DNA of 64,000 nucleotides from Saccharothrix sp. NRRL B-16348 (GCF_001280085.1 NZ_LGED01000270.1:1-64000), one strand, 5' to 3'; shown: positions 45,603-55,489, numbered from the stretch's first letter. The notes: generated by a model from the letters alone, not told the origin. Numbers and translations: made by a program.

Positions 45603-46259
45603 TCACGGCCCGATCCGGTAGCCGACGCCCTGGATCGTCTCGATCAACGGCGGCGTGCCGAGCTTGCGGCGCAGCGTCCCCATCGTCACCCGCACCGCGT
45701 TGGTGAACGGATCGATGTGCGAGTCCCACGCCTTCTCCAGCAACTCCTCCGCGCTGACGACCGAGCCCTGTGCCCGCAGCAGCACCTCCAGCACCGCGAA
45801 CTCCTTGCGCGACAACGCGATGAAGCTGCCGTCCCTGGTGACCTGGTGCCGGCCGACGTCGAGTTCGACGTCCGCCGCGCGCAGGACCGGCGGCAGCGCC
45901 GGACCCGCTCGGCGGGCCAGGGCCTGCACCCTGGCGACCAGCTCGGCGAAGGCGAAGGGCTTGGTCAGGTAGTCGTCGGCGCCGAGGCCGAGGCCCCGCA
46001 CGCGCTCGGTGATCTCGCGCGCCGCCGTCAGCATGAGGATCCGCGCACTGTGCGTGGACGCCACTGCCCGGCACACGTCGTCACCGTGGACCTTCGGCAG
46101 GTCCCGGTCCAGCACCACGACGTCGTAGGGGTGTTCGGCGAGCATGTGCAACGCGTGCGCTCCGTCCAGGCTGATGTCCACCGCCATCGACTGCCGTCTC
46201 AGACCTTCGGCGATCGCGTCGGCCATCATCACTTCGTCTTCGACCACCAGCACCCGCAC
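45603..46259 (-). CDS. OmpR-family response regulator
   Basis: A 218-residue regulator. The receiver domain (1-115) has EDE at the start, the phosphorylated Asp in DVVVLDRDLPKVHG (about D52), and the Lys in DYLTKPFAF (about K101). The winged helix (about 125-218) ends in DPFTNAVRVTMGTLRRKLG and IETIQGVGYRIGP. The GTG at 46259 follows GGAGGG. It is expressed with the kinase gene that follows. The secreted protein gene upstream and the efflux operon beyond it are likely targets. Confidence 0.94.
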   Translation of the reverse strand: MRVLVVEDEVMMADAIAEGLRRQSMAVDISLDGAHALHMLAEHPYDVVVLDRDLPKVHGDDVCRAVASTHSARILMLTAAREITERVRGLGLGADDYLTKPFAFAELVARVQALARRAGPALPPVLRAADVELDVGRHQVTRDGSFIALSRKEFAVLEVLLRAQGSVVSAEELLEKAWDSHIDPFTNAVRVTMGTLRRKLGTPPLIETIQGVGYRIGP

Positions 46260-46405
46260 CGGTCGTCCCTCCGTCACGGACCAGTTCAGCACCACCGATT
46301 TCATCATACGGATGAAAATGCGCACGGGAAATGCATGAGCCGCAGGGTCGACGCGTGTTCGCGTCGACCCTGCGGTAGGTCGGTCGATCAATGGTGGGAC
46401 GAACG

Positions 46406-46774
46406 TCAGCCGCGCGTCTGGAAATCGATGCCGGTCCAGCTGGAGCCGGAGCAGTTGCCGTACACGAACCACGGCGCCGGGCGCGCCTGGATCCAGGCGC
46501 CGACCGTGGAAGTGCCGTTCGCGCAGTAGGTGATGGTGCGCAGTTCCCCGGAGTAGCCCTGGCAGCTGCCTTCCCAGCGCCAGCCGTAGTCCGCGGTGAT
46601 GACGCAGTCCCAGCTGGCCTCGGTCGAGGACACCGGCGCGGACTGCACGCCGGAGAACGCCTGGTCGGCGCCCGCCGCCGAGGCGGGCGCCAGGGTGAGC
46701 AACAGCAGGCCCGCCAGGGCGGCGACCGTCACTCCGATCTTGGTGAGGATGCCGGTGATCCCGTTCTTGGGCAT
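46406..46774 (-). CDS. Small secreted four-cysteine protein
   Basis: A 122-residue exported protein. Residues 1-33 are a signal peptide (VTVAALAGLLLLTLAPASAA). The mature part is aromatic, with four cysteines (WDCVITADYGWRWEGSCQGY, TYCANGTS, YGNCSGSS) that could form two disulfides. The ATG follows AAAGGAGTTCCTCC, a strong ribosome binding site. It lies between a two-component system and an efflux operon on the same strand. It may be a sensed or exported peptide, or an inhibitor; no family is recognised. Confidence 0.75.
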   Translation of the reverse strand: MPKNGITGILTKIGVTVAALAGLLLLTLAPASAAGADQAFSGVQSAPVSSTEASWDCVITADYGWRWEGSCQGYSGELRTITYCANGTSTVGAWIQARPAPWFVYGNCSGSSWTGIDFQTRG

Positions 46775-46982
46775 GGAGGAACTCCTTTACGACCGCTGGG
46801 TTGTGGTGCGCCGATGTCGAATGGGAAAGGCGCAGCAGTAAGCACGTGTTCGCTTGCGGGATTGGACTCGGCCCTTTGTCGAGCCTTTGTCTCGCACTGG
46901 GAACACTGCCAGCGATCCGGTCTCCTCGAAAGCAATGGAAGCGATCGCTTCCCGATGAACCGACCACTCCGGACGAGCGCTC

Positions 46983-48218
46983 TCAGCCGGCGGTCAGCGC
47001 CTCGGTCGGGGTGAGGCGCGACGCCCGGATCGCCGGGTACGCCCCGGCGAGCGACCCGAGGACCAGAGCGCTCAACGGTCCACCGACGACGGCGTACCAC
47101 GGCAGCACCGCGGGCCAGCCCTGGCTGGTGGCGTACCACGTGGTGATGCCCGAACCGAGCAGCACACCCAGTCCGCCGCCGAGCCCGGCCAGCACCACCG
47201 ACTCGGCCAGGAACTGGCCCCTGATCTGCCGCCGCGTCGCCCCGAGCGCACGGCGGAGCCCGATCTCGCGGCGGCGTTCCATCACCGACACGATCATCGT
47301 GTTGGCGACCCCGACCCCGCCCACCAGCAGGGCGACCCCGGCGAGGCCCAGGTAGAGCGCCGAGTAGGCCTGCTCGGTGAGCTGCTGCGCGGCGAGCGCG
47401 TCGGACGGCTTGGTGACCAGCACCTCGCCGGGCGACTCCGGGTTGATGCTGCGGCCGAGCACTTGGCGGACCTGGCCGACGGCGTCGTCGTCCGACCGGA
47501 CGTACACGGTGCTCGGGTGGCCGTCGAAACCGAGGTAGGTCCGGGCCGCCGTCCAGCCCACCAACGCCGACGTGTCCAGCAAGGGGTGCAGCGGCAACGG
47601 GGCCAGCACACCGACGACGGTGAACCAGTGGTCGTCGACCCGCACCACCGGGTTCGGCGTCTCGTCGGTCAGGGCGATGCCGAGCCTGGCCGCGGCGCCC
47701 GCGCCGAGGACCGTGGTGGGGAACCGCTCGGTGGCTTCGTTCAGGAAGACCCCTTCGCGCACCGAGCCGCGCAGCACGGCCAACAGGTCGAGCCTCGTCG
47801 CCCGCACCGCGAGACCGCCGGTCCGCTCCGGTGGCAGCCGGTCGTTGCGCCGGATCGCGGCATCGGTGTTTCCCGTGGCGCTCGCCGCCTGCACCGGTGC
47901 GATGCGCGCGGCCCGGTCCGCGGCGTCGTCCGGGAGCTTCGCCGGTCGATCACCACCGAAACCCGCGCTGCCGGCTTCCGCCTGCAACAGGTTGGGGCCG
48001 AGCGCCTCGAACCTGGCGCGCAGCGCGCTCTGGTTGGACGCGGGCACCCCGATGACGGCGACGAGCGCGGCGATGCCGATCGCGACGCCGACGCTCGCGA
48101 GGACCGTGCGCAACGGCCGCGTGTGCACGCCCACGAGGCCGAGCCTCAGCACGTCAGCCGGGCGCAGTCGTTGAGGTCGTGGCAGCGGAGGTCTTGCCCG
48201 GGGCGGAGACCCGGTCAT
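46983..48218 (-). CDS. MacB/FtsX-type ABC permease
   Basis: A 411-residue permease with four membrane helices. The first is near residue 40 ([20 protein letters not shown]), a MacB-type periplasmic domain of about 220 residues follows, then three helices ([60 protein letters not shown]). The cytoplasmic [19 protein letters not shown] loop and the C-terminal [18 protein letters not shown] are signatures. The ATG overlaps the ATPase stop (ATGA). It forms a tripartite-like exporter with the ATPase and the adaptor. Confidence 0.92.
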   Translation of the reverse strand: MTGSPPRARPPLPRPQRLRPADVLRLGLVGVHTRPLRTVLASVGVAIGIAALVAVIGVPASNQSALRARFEALGPNLLQAEAGSAGFGGDRPAKLPDDAADRAARIAPVQAASATGNTDAAIRRNDRLPPERTGGLAVRATRLDLLAVLRGSVREGVFLNEATERFPTTVLGAGAAARLGIALTDETPNPVVRVDDHWFTVVGVLAPLPLHPLLDTSALVGWTAARTYLGFDGHPSTVYVRSDDDAVGQVRQVLGRSINPESPGEVLVTKPSDALAAQQLTEQAYSALYLGLAGVALLVGGVGVANTMIVSVMERRREIGLRRALGATRRQIRGQFLAESVVLAGLGGGLGVLLGSGITTWYATSQGWPAVLPWYAVVGGPLSALVLGSLAGAYPAIRASRLTPTEALTAG

Positions 48219-48901
48219 GCGCCCACCTCCGCGGTGTCGGCGCGCACCGAACCGTCCACCATGTCGATGCGGCGACGTGCCCGGTCGGCGACCGACATGT
48301 CGTGCGTGATGATCACCAGCGTCGTCCCCTCGGCCGCGTTCAGGTCCACCAGCAGGTCGAGCACACCGGCGCCGGAGCGGGTGTCGAGGTTCCCGGTGGG
48401 TTCGTCGGCCAGCAGGATCGGCGGCCGGTTCGCCAGCGCACGGGCGATCGCGACGCGCTGGCGTTCGCCGCCGGACAGCTCGCCGGGCAGGTGGTCCACG
48501 CGGTGACCGAGCCCGACGCGGCGCAACGACTCCAGCGCCGCGGCACGCCGCTGCCGGCTGGGCACTCCGGCGTACGTCGAGGCCGTGGACACGTTCTCCG
48601 CCGCCGTCATGCCCTCGGTGAGGTGGAACTGCTGGAACACGAAGCCGATCCACCGCGACCGCAACGCCGCCAGCCGCCGATCCGACAGCGCGGCCACGTC
48701 GTGCCCGTTGACCTCGACGCGGCCGCTCGTCGGGTGGTCCAGCGCGCCCAGCAGTTGCAGCAGGCTGGACTTGCCGGAGCCGGACGGCCCGACGATCGCT
48801 ACGGTCTCGCCGCTCCCCACCCGGAGCGACACCCCGCGCACGGCGCGTACTCCGCCCGGGTAGGTCTTGCTCACGTCGATCAACTCCAGCGCGGGTGTCA
48901 C
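48215..48901 (-). CDS. ABC transporter ATPase, LolD/MacB type
   Basis: A 228-residue ATPase. Walker A is [10 protein letters not shown] (about 39-48), the signature is [15 protein letters not shown] (about 143-157), Walker B is ILLADEP, and the switch His is in IITHD. The GTG at 48901 overlaps the stop of the adaptor gene. It energises the neighbouring FtsX-type permease to move substrates out of the membrane or the periplasmic side. Confidence 0.95.
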   Translation of the reverse strand: MTPALELIDVSKTYPGGVRAVRGVSLRVGSGETVAIVGPSGSGKSSLLQLLGALDHPTSGRVEVNGHDVAALSDRRLAALRSRWIGFVFQQFHLTEGMTAAENVSTASTYAGVPSRQRRAAALESLRRVGLGHRVDHLPGELSGGERQRVAIARALANRPPILLADEPTGNLDTRSGAGVLDLLVDLNAAEGTTLVIITHDMSVADRARRRIDMVDGSVRADTAEVGA

Positions 48902-50007
48902 GACGCCGTCACCACCGCCATGCCTTCGGCGATCTCCGGCCCGGTCACCTCGACCAGGCCGTCCGCGAAGACACCGACCTCGACCGCGACGAGGTCGCGG
49001 ACGCCGTCCCGGATCACCTCGAGGCCGTAGCTGCCCTCGCGGAGGGCGAGCAGCGCCTGCACCGGGACCGCCAGCACCCCGTCGCGCCGCGCCGTCTCGA
49101 ACGCGATGGTGACGGCGGTCGGGTCGGCCGGGCCGACCGCCGCCGGATCGTCGATGCCGAAGGTGACGGGCACGGCCTGCTCGCCGGCGGCGTCGGGATC
49201 CTGTTGGGCGCCACCGCGCCCGGTCGCCGTCGGGGGGTGGATCGCGCTCACCGTGCCGGGCGTGGTCCGCCCGCCGAGAAGCTCGATCTGCACCTTCATG
49301 CCGACGGAGACGAGCCCGCGCAGCTCCAGCGGAAGCCTCATGGCGACCTGCCTCCCGACGCCGCTCAGCGTCATCAGCTCGCCGGTCGCCGGGTCGCCCA
49401 GCGCCGCGGTGACCGACTGGACCTGCTGTGCCTGCGGCGCGACCACGACCTCGCCGACGGCGACGCGCCCCGTCTGCTCCACCTCCCGCTCCCGCTGCCA
49501 GCGGCGCACCGCGGCCTCGGTCGGCTTGCCGAAGATCCCGTCCACCGGCCCCGGCCGGTGGCCCAGCGCGGCGAGGTTCTCCTGCAGCACGCGGACATCG
49601 GGCCCTTCGGGCACGCCCTCGTGCAGCTCGCGGTACATGGGCACGGTCCCGAAGAACAACGGCACCCCGACGGCGTCGACGGAGTACACCGGTTGCCCGC
49701 GGTCGATCACGGCTCCCGGCGCGGGCAGGGCCGTGACGGTGCCCGCGCGCCGGCCGGTCAGCACCGCCTCGCCGACCGGCGTGATCGTCGCGTCCACCCG
49801 TTCCCTGGTCACCAGGTCGGTCCTGCGGATCTCGGCGGTCTTCGGCGCGGGGGCCGGCGCCGAGGCTTCCGCCACGCCCGACCCCGCGTCCCGCTGGGCG
49901 AGCCACACCACCGCACCCGTCAGGACCACGGTGGCCGCGGCCGCGAGGACGAGGAACACCCGTCGTCCGCGGCGGCGAGCGGTCGCCGGGCTGTCGTGCC
50001 CGGTCAT
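48898..50007 (-). CDS. Efflux adaptor with peptidoglycan-binding domain
   Basis: A 369-residue HlyD/MacA-like adaptor. One membrane helix ([20 protein letters not shown]) is at about 17-37. Next come the lipoyl-like hinge ([20 protein letters not shown]) and an inserted peptidoglycan-binding domain (about 130-170: [20 protein letters not shown] then [17 protein letters not shown]). The remaining strands are of the adaptor beta-barrel type. Such PG-binding adaptors are typical of Gram-positive MacAB-like exporters. Both ends overlap neighbours by four bases. Confidence 0.88.
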   Translation of the reverse strand: MTGHDSPATARRRGRRVFLVLAAAATVVLTGAVVWLAQRDAGSGVAEASAPAPAPKTAEIRRTDLVTRERVDATITPVGEAVLTGRRAGTVTALPAPGAVIDRGQPVYSVDAVGVPLFFGTVPMYRELHEGVPEGPDVRVLQENLAALGHRPGPVDGIFGKPTEAAVRRWQREREVEQTGRVAVGEVVVAPQAQQVQSVTAALGDPATGELMTLSGVGRQVAMRLPLELRGLVSVGMKVQIELLGGRTTPGTVSAIHPPTATGRGGAQQDPDAAGEQAVPVTFGIDDPAAVGPADPTAVTIAFETARRDGVLAVPVQALLALREGSYGLEVIRDGVRDLVAVEVGVFADGLVEVTGPEIAEGMAVVTAS

Positions 50008-50531
50008 GAGGTGGTCGTCACCTCGGCGCCGCGGCGCACCTGCTCGTCGCACTTGTCGAGCGCCTGCTTGATCCGCGGGTCGTCCTGGGCGTTGCCGGGC
50101 AGGGAGAGCACGCCGCCGTCCTCGGGCTTGGGATCCGGCACCTCCACCCCTTCGCCCCGCAGGCACTCGGCCAGCGCCAACTGCTGCGCGATCCGCTCCG
50201 GGTCCACCGGCTCGGGTTGCCCGCCTCCGGGGGCGTACTGCTTGCACTTCCCGTACGCCTCCTCGTTCTTGCGCCGCTGCGGCTCGGCCTGCGGGGTGAT
50301 GCGCACCGAGCCGTTCTCGCCGTCCCCGGAGTTGAAGGACGGCAGGGTGCCGCCGTTGTCCTTCATGCACTGGGCGAACTTCTCCTGGTCCGCCGCTGTG
50401 CCGTTGTCGTTCCCCGACGTCTGCCCCGGCTGGTCGAGGGACGCGACCTCACGGCCCGGTGCGTCCGTGCCGCAAGCCGTGATCAGCGCGAACCCCAGAA
50501 CGGTCAGCACCATCGCGACTCGATGTGCCAT
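50004..50531 (-). CDS. Lipoprotein of the efflux operon
   Basis: A 175-residue lipoprotein. The lipobox LITACG lies at the end of a hydrophobic signal ([15 protein letters not shown]). The mature protein contains two repeated motifs with Cys ([40 protein letters not shown]) and a final DKCDEQV, a pattern seen in lipoproteins encoded with MacAB-like transporters of actinobacteria. It is the gene after MerR (10-base spacing) and is coupled to the adaptor gene. It may bind the exported compound. Confidence 0.85.
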   Translation of the reverse strand: MAHRVAMVLTVLGFALITACGTDAPGREVASLDQPGQTSGNDNGTAADQEKFAQCMKDNGGTLPSFNSGDGENGSVRITPQAEPQRRKNEEAYGKCKQYAPGGGQPEPVDPERIAQQLALAECLRGEGVEVPDPKPEDGGVLSLPGNAQDDPRIKQALDKCDEQVRRGAEVTTTS

Positions 50532-50541
50532 GACGGCCCCC

Positions 50542-51219
50542 TCACTGTTCGGTGCGATTGGTCATTTGTAGCGTTGTGGCGATCTCGTCGGCGTCAGCGA
50601 ATTCGCTTATGCCTCCTTTATGCGGTTTACCGAGGGGCGCCCGCGGAGCGGGCACAGCGGTCGCGATGGACAGCAGCGAAGCCCGGTACGCCTCGACCGC
50701 GATCGTGACCAACTCCTCGTGCGGCAGGTCCGGCCAGGCCGCCAGGGCCGCGCGGAGTTCGTCCAACGTCCGCGAGGCACGGCGCGACTCGCGTTTCGTC
50801 AACTCGGCGAGAACTTCGAGCGCGGTGGCGTCCGGCACACCCGACCGGCGCAACCCCATGGCCGCGAACACGGCACGCGGGGCTCTGACGACCAGCTCGC
50901 CGACCCGGTGGCCCAACACGCCGCCCTGCTCGAGCGATCGCGACAACGACGGCCGCGCGCGCAGCAGGCCGCGGAGCCGATCGGCCGGGAGCAGCACCTC
51001 CCCGACCACGCTGTCCGGGTCGAGCAGCGCGCGGACCGCGTCCAGCGACTGCCCGGCCCGCTGGAGACGGGTGATCAGGCCGAGCCGCGCGACGTGCCGG
51101 GCGTCGTAGTAGGGGGTTCGCCCGTGACGCCGTGGTTCCGGCAGCAGGCCGCGGTTCTGGTAGGTGCGGATGGTGCGGGTGGTGACGCGCACCATCCGCG
51201 CCAGCTCGTCGATCTTCAT
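50542..51219 (-). CDS. MerR-family regulator of the efflux operon
   Basis: A 225-residue regulator. The MerR winged helix is at the N-terminus (KIDELARMVRVTTRTIRTYQ then NRGLLPEPRRHGRTPYYDARH). The C-terminal 150 residues are helical and may bind drugs or proteins. It lies ten bases upstream of the lipoprotein gene in the same direction, so it likely heads and controls the efflux operon. The ATG at 51219 is chosen; an in-frame extension to 51303 is low-complexity. Confidence 0.87.
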   Translation of the reverse strand: MKIDELARMVRVTTRTIRTYQNRGLLPEPRRHGRTPYYDARHVARLGLITRLQRAGQSLDAVRALLDPDSVVGEVLLPADRLRGLLRARPSLSRSLEQGGVLGHRVGELVVRAPRAVFAAMGLRRSGVPDATALEVLAELTKRESRRASRTLDELRAALAAWPDLPHEELVTIAVEAYRASLLSIATAVPAPRAPLGKPHKGGISEFADADEIATTLQMTNRTEQ

Positions 51220-51634
51220 CAGGTGGCGCGTCTCGGCGGCGTTCTCCCGAGCCGCGCCGCCGTCGTCGGTCCGGGATCTTCGGCGCTCCCCGGCGTCATC
51301 CACGACGTCGTCCGACTGGTCGATTCACCTGGACATGGCGGTGGCGCGTCGTCAACACATCTGCTCCCCGGGCTGTGCGTCCGCCATTCCCGGCCCACGG
51401 AAGTGAGCCGGTGTCGGATTCGGCGGAATGTCGGCGGAGTCGCTCGACATCGGATTCGGTGCTTCCGGTGAATGCCGCGCGATCGACTTCTCGTGGTGAT
51501 CGCACGACGATCAACCGTAAGGGCCCGCCTGGGTCATGACGAGTGTTGATGTGTTGATTCTTCGAGTGCACACCGGTGCGCCACGAATGCCGCCGAGGCG
51601 CGACTGGTCCATTCGGCAGACCCGCAGTGGTGTT
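51220..51634. other. Intergenic region without a recognised gene
   Basis: About 415 bases between the NB-ARC regulator and the MerR gene. Open frames are short and compositional. The promoter of the MerR-efflux operon must lie here, but I do not see a clear MerR dyad. Confidence 0.4.
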
Positions 51635-52924
51635 TCAGGTCCGGTGTCGAGCGTGCTCCAGCGCGAAAAGCCGCATGAGGTCGTCCACGGCGTACCGGTC
51701 GCGCGCCGTCCGCTGGAGGATGTTCTCCCCGGTCAGCCCGTCGAGCAGCCCGCGCGCCTCCGCGGCGGAGACGTGCCCGAGCGTCGCGGCGGTCGCCACG
51801 TCGACCTCGGGTTCGGGGTGTCGTGCGAGCAGTTCCAGCATTCGGGTGGCGTCGGCGCCGAGATCGCGACAGGACCACCGGAGAACCGACCGCAGCGCGA
51901 GCGAGGGATCCTGCGACAGCATGTCTAGCCGGCGGGACTCTTCCGACAGCAGGGCGACGGCCTCCTCGACCGACAGGTAGGCGTGGGTGGCGACGAGTTC
52001 GGCCGCGATGCGCAGGGCCAGCGGCACGTTGGCGCACAGGCGTGCCAGCGCGTCGATCGACCGCTCCGAACCGGCGGCGGCGCCGACGGTCGTGCGGAGC
52101 AACGCCGCCGACTCGGCCGGGTCGAGGGCTCCCAGGCTGATCCGCACGGCGTGCGTCCGCACCGCCAAGCCGAACATGCGGTTGCGGCTGGTGATCACGA
52201 CCGCGCATCCCGCCGCACCGGGGAGCAGCGGTTCGACCTGTTCCGCGCGAGCCGCGTTGTCCAGCACGATCAGCACTCCACGCGACGCCACCACGGACCG
52301 GTAGAGCGTCGCCTTGCGGTCTGGTTCCGCCGGGATGCGGTGTGCCGGAACGCCGAGCGCGACGAGGAAGTCGTCCAGCACGTCCGCCGGTTCGACCGCC
52401 GGCCCGTCGGCGTAGCCCCGCAAGTCGGCGTGCAACCGCCCGCCGGTGAAGCGATCCGCGACGTCGTGCGACCACCTCAGGGCCAACGCCGTCTTCCCGA
52501 CACCGGGCGGTCCCTCCACGAGCACGACCCCCGGCGTGCCGGGCACGCCCAACCCGGCCAGGACCTCGTCCATGCGGGCGAGTTCGGCCTGCCTGCCCAC
52601 GAAACCGGAGGTCGCCGCCGGCAGCTGCGCCGGCGGCAACCGGTCAGGTCCGTTGTCCGCCAACGCCAGCAAGCCTCCGCCGGCACCCAGCACCTCGTCA
52701 CAACGCCGGGCCAGGCTCGGCGACGGCGACACCCCGTTCTTGACCTTGCTCAACCAACTCGGGCTGTACCCGACCAACTTCGACAACTGCCGCCACGACA
52801 CGCCACGCGCGACGCGCAGCCGTTCGAGCTCGACGCTGAACGGCGTCCCGCCCGGCGCCCCGACGCCGTCCGGTCTGCCGGGTCTGCCATCCGTGTCGGC
52901 ACACGCGCCGTTCGTCGCTTCCAC
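51635..52924 (-). CDS. XRE/NB-ARC regulator without TPR domain
   Basis: A 429-residue STAND-type regulator. Residues about 30-85 are an XRE helix-turn-helix (LERLRVARGVSWRQLSKLVG then YSPSWLSKVKNGVSPSPSLA). The NB-ARC ATPase follows: Walker A EGPPGVGKTALALRW (about 138-152), Walker B GVLIVLDNA, and the GAAGCAVVITSRNR sensor. It ends with a helical segment (VDDLMRLFALEHARH), where AfsR-like relatives continue into TPR repeats. The stop at 51635 is not followed by a TPR-coding frame, so the short form seems natural or is truncated. Confidence 0.85.
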   Translation of the reverse strand: MEATNGACADTDGRPGRPDGVGAPGGTPFSVELERLRVARGVSWRQLSKLVGYSPSWLSKVKNGVSPSPSLARRCDEVLGAGGGLLALADNGPDRLPPAQLPAATSGFVGRQAELARMDEVLAGLGVPGTPGVVLVEGPPGVGKTALALRWSHDVADRFTGGRLHADLRGYADGPAVEPADVLDDFLVALGVPAHRIPAEPDRKATLYRSVVASRGVLIVLDNAARAEQVEPLLPGAAGCAVVITSRNRMFGLAVRTHAVRISLGALDPAESAALLRTTVGAAAGSERSIDALARLCANVPLALRIAAELVATHAYLSVEEAVALLSEESRRLDMLSQDPSLALRSVLRWSCRDLGADATRMLELLARHPEPEVDVATAATLGHVSAAEARGLLDGLTGENILQRTARDRYAVDDLMRLFALEHARHRT

Positions 52925-53116
52925 TACAACGAGCCCCCTCGTCGACAGCCATCTGCGAAGTAGCGTTCCGCAGTCAATCGGTCACGCTGCGGCTCTGGCA
53001 AGCTCTCGTCGGCGGACTTCACCGCCGCACCCCCGCGTTCCGCGCCTTGATCGAGCCCTGCGAGCGCAGTTGGCTGGACGACAATCGGTGGTCCAGTGAG
53101 GTGGAGGGGAACGCAG

Positions 53117-53623
53117 ATGGCCGACATCGTGGTGAGGCCCGCCAGGGAAGACGAGTGGGCGGCGGCGGGGGCGATCACCGTGGCCGCGTACCAGGCCGAC
53201 CGCCACATCGACAGCCACACCGGCGGGTACGCCGACACGCTGGTCGACACGCGCACCCGGGCCCGCGAGGCGGAGCTGCTGGTCGCGGTGGACGTCGGGA
53301 ACACCGTGCTCGGCACCGTCACGGTGGTCCGCCCCGGCACCCCGTACGCCGAGGTCAGCCGGGACGGCGAAGTGGAGTTCCGGATGCTGGCGGTGAGCCC
53401 GGCGGCACGCGGGCGCGGGGTCGGCGAGGCGTTGGTGCGCGCGGTGATCGTGCGGGCACGTGAGCTCGGCGCGCGGCGGTTGGTGATGAGCAGTTCCCAG
53501 CACATGACCACGGCCCACCGGCTCTACCAGCGGCTCGGGTTCCAGCGGCGGCCCGATCGCGACTGGCGGCCGGTGCCCGGCGTCGACGTGACCGCGCTCG
53601 GCTTCAGCCTCGAACTCGCATGA
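53117..53623 (+). CDS. GNAT acetyltransferase
   Basis: A 168-residue acetyltransferase. The acetyl-CoA loop is MLAVSPAARGRGVGEALVRA (about 93-112), and the C-terminus has AHRLYQRLGFQRRPDRDW. The ATG follows AGGGGAACGCAG. The substrate is unknown. It converges on the SWIM gene, and the ends overlap by 20 bases. Confidence 0.88.
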   Translation: MADIVVRPAREDEWAAAGAITVAAYQADRHIDSHTGGYADTLVDTRTRAREAELLVAVDVGNTVLGTVTVVRPGTPYAEVSRDGEVEFRMLAVSPAARGRGVGEALVRAVIVRARELGARRLVMSSSQHMTTAHRLYQRLGFQRRPDRDWRPVPGVDVTALGFSLELA

Positions 53624-54014
53624 TCTCGTCGCGCAGCGCACGGTCCCGCGCGGCCCGGTCGTAGAGCAGTTCCACCAGCGTCGCGTGGTCGAGTTCGGCG
53701 AGGCGGACGCGCAGCTCCTCGTCCGCCGCGTCCTGCGGCGGCACGGTCAGGCCACGCTCCAGCAGCACCAGCCCGACCGCGACGCAGTGCTTGCAGAAGA
53801 AGCCCTGCGACCCGTACGGGCACGTGCACGCCCCGTCGAGGCGGGTGTCGTCCCACTGGAGCGTCACCCGGTACTCGGCCGCGCCGACCACGACACCTTC
53901 CACGTGCCGCGAGCGGACGGCCAGCTCGACCACGGCGTCCCGGTAGGTCAGCCCGCGCCAGTACGACTTGGCGCCCGCGTGGTGGCGCAGCAGGGCTGAG
54001 GTCAGCGTCGGCAT
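53604..54014 (-). CDS. SWIM zinc-finger protein
   Basis: A 136-residue protein with a SWIM finger: CTCPYGSQGFFCKHCVAVGL (about 64-83) supplies the C-x-C-x8-C-x-H ligands. The preceding strands (AEYRVTLQWDDTRLDGACTC) match the family. SWIM domains bind DNA or protein. The rest is helical. Alternative in-frame ATG at 54029. It is divergent from the BKACE gene. Confidence 0.82.
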   Translation of the reverse strand: MPTLTSALLRHHAGAKSYWRGLTYRDAVVELAVRSRHVEGVVVGAAEYRVTLQWDDTRLDGACTCPYGSQGFFCKHCVAVGLVLLERGLTVPPQDAADEELRVRLAELDHATLVELLYDRAARDRALRDEIMRVRG

Positions 54015-54040
54015 GGCGGTATCCAACACCTTGTGGTTCG

Positions 54041-54748
54041 GTGGGTTTCGTGCTCCAGGCTTGTCTGAACGGCGCCCGGGAGCCGGGCAGCCACCCTAGT
54101 GTGCCGATCACGCCGCAGCAGCTGGCGGCCGACGCCGCGGAGTGCGCCGAGCTGGGGGTGACGTCGTTCCACCTGCACCCGCGTGACGTGGTGGGCCTGG
54201 AGGTGCTCGCGGGTCCGGAGGTCGCGACTTCGGTGTCCGTGGTGCGATCCGTGGTGCCGCACGCGGAGATCGGCGTGACGACCGGCGCGTGGATCGTGCC
54301 GGACACCGTGCGGCGGGCTGAGCTGGTGCGCGGGTGGGCGGGGCTGGCCGCGGGCCGTCCCGACTTCGCGTCGGTCAACGTGCACGAGGACGGTTGGCTC
54401 GCCGTCGCCGACGCGGTGCACGACGCCGGGATCGGCATCGAGCTGGGCGTGTTCCACGTCGAGGCGGCGCGGGCGTTGCTGGACGTCGGTGTGCCTCCGG
54501 GGACGGTCCGCGTGTTGGCGGAGGTGCGGCCGGGGGAGACGGCGGACCACGCGGCACGGCTGCTCGACCTGCTCAGGCCGCTCGGGGTGCCGGTCCTGCT
54601 GCACGGTGAGGACGACAGCGCGTGGCCGGTGCTGGACTACGCGTTGTCGCTCGGTCTGGACACCCGCATCGGGCTCGAGGACACGCTCACCTCCCGTGAC
54701 GGCACGCCGGCGGCGGACAACGCGCACCTGGTGCGGCTGGCGCTCTAG
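54041..54748 (+). CDS. BKACE-family enzyme (3-keto-5-aminohexanoate cleavage-like)
   Basis: A 235-residue beta-keto acid cleavage enzyme of the DUF849 family. FHLHPRD (about 46-52) carries the zinc-binding HxH and the conserved Asp. VNVHEDGW, RIGLEDTL and SRDGTPAADNAHLV are family blocks. It would condense a beta-keto acid with acetyl-CoA to give acetoacetate and an acyl-CoA. It is somewhat shorter than the usual 270-310 residues. No lysine-degradation genes are adjacent, so the substrate is unknown. The start is GTG 54041. Confidence 0.85.
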   Translation: MGFVLQACLNGAREPGSHPSVPITPQQLAADAAECAELGVTSFHLHPRDVVGLEVLAGPEVATSVSVVRSVVPHAEIGVTTGAWIVPDTVRRAELVRGWAGLAAGRPDFASVNVHEDGWLAVADAVHDAGIGIELGVFHVEAARALLDVGVPPGTVRVLAEVRPGETADHAARLLDLLRPLGVPVLLHGEDDSAWPVLDYALSLGLDTRIGLEDTLTSRDGTPAADNAHLVRLAL

Positions 54749-54802
54749 CCGCGCGCTAAAAGCACTGGTAGCACGGTCGCGTGCCGTGGTTTCGTTGCGT
54801 TT

Positions 54803-55441
54803 ATGGTGTCCACTGACCGGCTCCTCGCCTTCGCGGCCATGTCGTTCCTGCTGATCGTGATCCCGGGGCCGAGCGTCCTGTTCGTGGTCGGGCGGGCGTT
54901 GGCGCAGGGTCGTCGGGCCGCGTTGATCACGGTCCTGGGGAACACGCTCGGCGCTTACGCCCTGGTCGTGGCCGTCGCGTTCGGCGTCGGGGCGGTCGTG
55001 GAGCGGTCGGCGGTCGTGTTCACGACGTTGAAGCTGGTCGGCGCCGCGTACCTGGTGTACCTCGGGGTGAAGGCGGTGCGGCAGCGCGGGTCGCTGCACG
55101 CGACGTTCACGGCGGGCGGTCCGGCGCACGGCGGGCTGCGGACGTTGTGGGAGGGCTTCGCGGTCGGCGTGGCGAACCCCAAGACGATCGTGTTCTTCGC
55201 CGCCGTGCTGCCGCAGTTCGTGGACCGCGCGCAAGGCGGCGTGGCGGCCCAGATGCTCCTGCTCGGCCTGGTGTTCAACATCATCGCCGTGGCGTCCGAC
55301 AGCGTCTGGGGCCTGGCCGCCGCCACCGCGCGCACCTGGTTCGCCCGCTCACCCCGCCGCCTGGCCGCGGTGGGCGGCGCCGGCGGCCTGACCATGATCG
55401 GCCTGGGCGTCACCATCGCCACCACGGGCCGCCAGCCCTAA
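54803..55441 (+). CDS. LysE-family amino acid exporter
   Basis: A 212-residue membrane exporter with six hydrophobic segments. The N-terminal AAMSFLLIVIPGPSVLFVVG contains the family PGP motif, and GFAVGVANPKTIVFFAAVLP carries the second conserved NPK motif. It probably exports an amino acid or derivative such as homoserine or threonine. It lies 54 bases after the BKACE gene on the same strand. Confidence 0.9.
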   Translation: MVSTDRLLAFAAMSFLLIVIPGPSVLFVVGRALAQGRRAALITVLGNTLGAYALVVAVAFGVGAVVERSAVVFTTLKLVGAAYLVYLGVKAVRQRGSLHATFTAGGPAHGGLRTLWEGFAVGVANPKTIVFFAAVLPQFVDRAQGGVAAQMLLLGLVFNIIAVASDSVWGLAAATARTWFARSPRRLAAVGGAGGLTMIGLGVTIATTGRQP

Positions 55442-55451
55442 CCCCCAGCTC

Positions 55452-55489
55452 CGCGTGTCCTACGTTCGCGTCGCGCGTGTCCTACGTTC
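55452..55489. repeat. Direct repeat CGCGTGTCCTACGTTC
   Basis: The 16-mer CGCGTGTCCTACGTTC occurs at 55452-55467 and 55474-55489, with a period of 22 bases. It lies between the convergent LysE and ACT genes and directly precedes a strong hairpin. It may be part of an intergenic repeat family of this genome. The second copy includes the first bases of the ACT gene stop. Confidence 0.6.

Noticed and set aside
51296..51571. A 91-residue frame on the minus strand between the NB-ARC and MerR genes
   Set aside because: No start context, motif or composition supports it, and it overlaps the probable promoter of the MerR-efflux operon.
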